Source: Gammaproteobacteria bacterium (lineage in GTDB: Bacteria; Pseudomonadota; Gammaproteobacteria; Pseudomonadales; Oleiphilaceae). Taken from it: a DNA stretch of 6,474 nucleotides. The notes under the pieces are model-generated. The model had not been told where the DNA came from and ran no database searches. It was given only the letters and a program-made list of their open reading frames with translations. Shown here in pieces: positions 5,601 to 6,474 of the stretch. Where the stretch lies: positions 1-6,474 of the forward strand of contig JAJUGC010000132.1 in assembly GCA_029268325.1 (NCBI GenBank), given 5' to 3'. A program made the position numbers and the translations under genes. Position 1 is the stretch's first letter; every line of letters begins with the position of its first letter.

Positions 5601-6474
5601 TACCAGCCGTTGACGGGCGGCGTTCTCAGCCGCCCTTCCTCCAGGGCCCGCTCCAGGGTTTCCGTTGTTAACTGACGCCCTAGTTGAATGAGCTCCGGCG
5701 CCTTATGGAAATCAAAGGTCCCGCAGACTCCTTTGGGCACGTTGATGACCAGGTCCGGCGGATAGCCGGCCAGCTTGTACTGCGTCAGGGAACTTTGCAT
5801 GGCCTCAAAGGCCAGGTTCATGATTTCGAATTTCCCAATCGCCAGCTGGCGCATCTCCTCTGCCCGTTCCTGCTCGGTGGAAGGGCTGACCGCCTGGGTT
5901 TCGATTTCATCCGCCGAAATCACCTTGGCACTTCCACTATGGGACAGGGCCGCGGTTGGCTCCGAGGAGCCTAGGGCGCTGGCCGTATCCTTATCGAATA
6001 GCTGGGCTGCCTTGGCCCGCAGGCCCTGCATCCAGTCTTCCAAAACACGGCCTCGGGCATTGGGCTGCTTAAAGAGCAAGCGTTCGGAACGCTCATCATA
6101 GAAGCTCAGGTTCACCGCCATGATGTAATCCGCATGAGCCGCGATGGTCGGCATAATGGGCAATGGGTTAAGCAACCCACCATCCACCAGCACCCGATCA
6201 CCATAAACGACAGGAGTAATCAAGCTGGGGATCGCCACCGAGGCCCGGATCGCCTTGTGCAACGGGCCTTCCTGAAACCAGATTTCCTTATGGTGACGCA
6301 GGTCCGTTGCCACTGCCGTATAGGGAATGGGGAGGTCTTCGATACGCACATCCCCAATCAGATCGCGCACGAAGGAAAAAACTTTCTCGCCCCGAATGGC
6401 CCCTGGGGATGACAGGGAAATATCCAACAGCCTAAACACGTCGAACTGACCCAGCCCCGTGGCCCAATCCTTGA
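5600..6474 (-). CDS. Patatin-like phospholipase family protein, RssA-like, C-terminal part (partial)
   Basis: The frame is open to the right edge, so the start lies beyond 6474; the GTG at 6439 is an internal valine, because in-frame residues before it (KDWATGLGQFDVFRLLDIS) align with E. coli RssA (DWVTSFSYWDVLRLMDLS). About 290 residues are visible. Further matches are GAIRGEKVF, FTA-like YTAVATDL with EIWFQEGPLHKAIRASVAIPSL, and VDGGLLNPLP, whose Asp (codon 6182-6184) is the second member of the patatin Ser-Asp catalytic dyad. The GxSxG serine would be off the window. After the core comes a polar Ala/Ser/Glu-rich stretch (about 5855-6097) longer than in RssA, then a conserved C-terminal block PPDLVINVPKG and GTFDFHKAPELIQLG. 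Family members are esterases or lipases acting on lipids, often of unknown substrate. No signal or membrane segment is seen in this part. It is convergent with folE. The family is firm; the substrate is unknown. Confidence 0.9.
   Translation of the reverse strand, partial: KDWATGLGQFDVFRLLDISLSSPGAIRGEKVFSFVRDLIGDVRIEDLPIPYTAVATDLRHHKEIWFQEGPLHKAIRASVAIPSLITPVVYGDRVLVDGGLLNPLPIMPTIAAHADYIMAVNLSFYDERSERLLFKQPNARGRVLEDWMQGLRAKAAQLFDKDTASALGSSEPTAALSHSGSAKVISADEIETQAVSPSTEQERAEEMRQLAIGKFEIMNLAFEAMQSSLTQYKLAGYPPDLVINVPKGVCGTFDFHKAPELIQLGRQLTTETLERALEEGRLRTPPVNGW

Noticed and set aside
6437..6439. GTG as the start of the patatin-like gene
   Set aside because: The frame continues upstream to the window edge with residues that align to RssA, so this is an internal codon of a gene cut by the window.

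Overview
The window looks like ordinary chromosomal housekeeping DNA from a gammaproteobacterium. LeuC, AroC, PrmB and FolE all match the gammaproteobacterial forms closely. The order folE / prmB / aroC / MFS transporter resembles what I recall from Pseudomonas-like genomes; a marine relative such as the Marinobacter group would fit, but I cannot fix the genus. The coding DNA is moderately GC-rich and intergenic gaps are short. I see no insertion sequence, tRNA, rRNA, CRISPR array, prophage gene or other sign of transfer. No stretch over 300 bases lacks a gene.

Layout. (1) 1-663, minus: the first 221 codons of leuC (leucine synthesis), running off the left edge. (2) 664-776: an AT-rich divergent control region with a candidate leuC promoter, a LysR-type T-N11-A box and a strong inverted repeat. 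(3) 777-1649, plus: a LysR-family regulator, very likely the regulator of leuC. (4) 4889 down to 1655, minus: a compact probable operon prmB - aroC - MFS transporter (HcaT-like), convergent with lysR across only 5 bp. (5) 4890-5026: a second divergent control region, with a near-consensus promoter for prmB whose -10 sits in a dyad. (6) 5027-5569, plus: folE. (7) 5600-6474, minus: the C-terminal part of an RssA-like patatin-family protein, convergent with folE and running off the right edge.

How the genes fit together. leuC and the LysR gene form a classic divergent regulator/target pair. prmB methylates ribosomal protein uL3, aroC makes chorismate, and the transporter is translationally close-coupled to aroC, so a role in moving an aromatic or related carboxylate is plausible but unproven. 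folE opens tetrahydrofolate synthesis, which also consumes chorismate through p-aminobenzoate, so folE and aroC feed the same cofactor from opposite sides.

I found no novel multi-gene system. The points worth a second look are regulatory: the LysR box placed at -65 of the predicted leuC start site, an inverted repeat over the predicted leuC transcription start, and a prmB promoter that overlaps the longest possible prmB reading frame and moves its start to a GTG.
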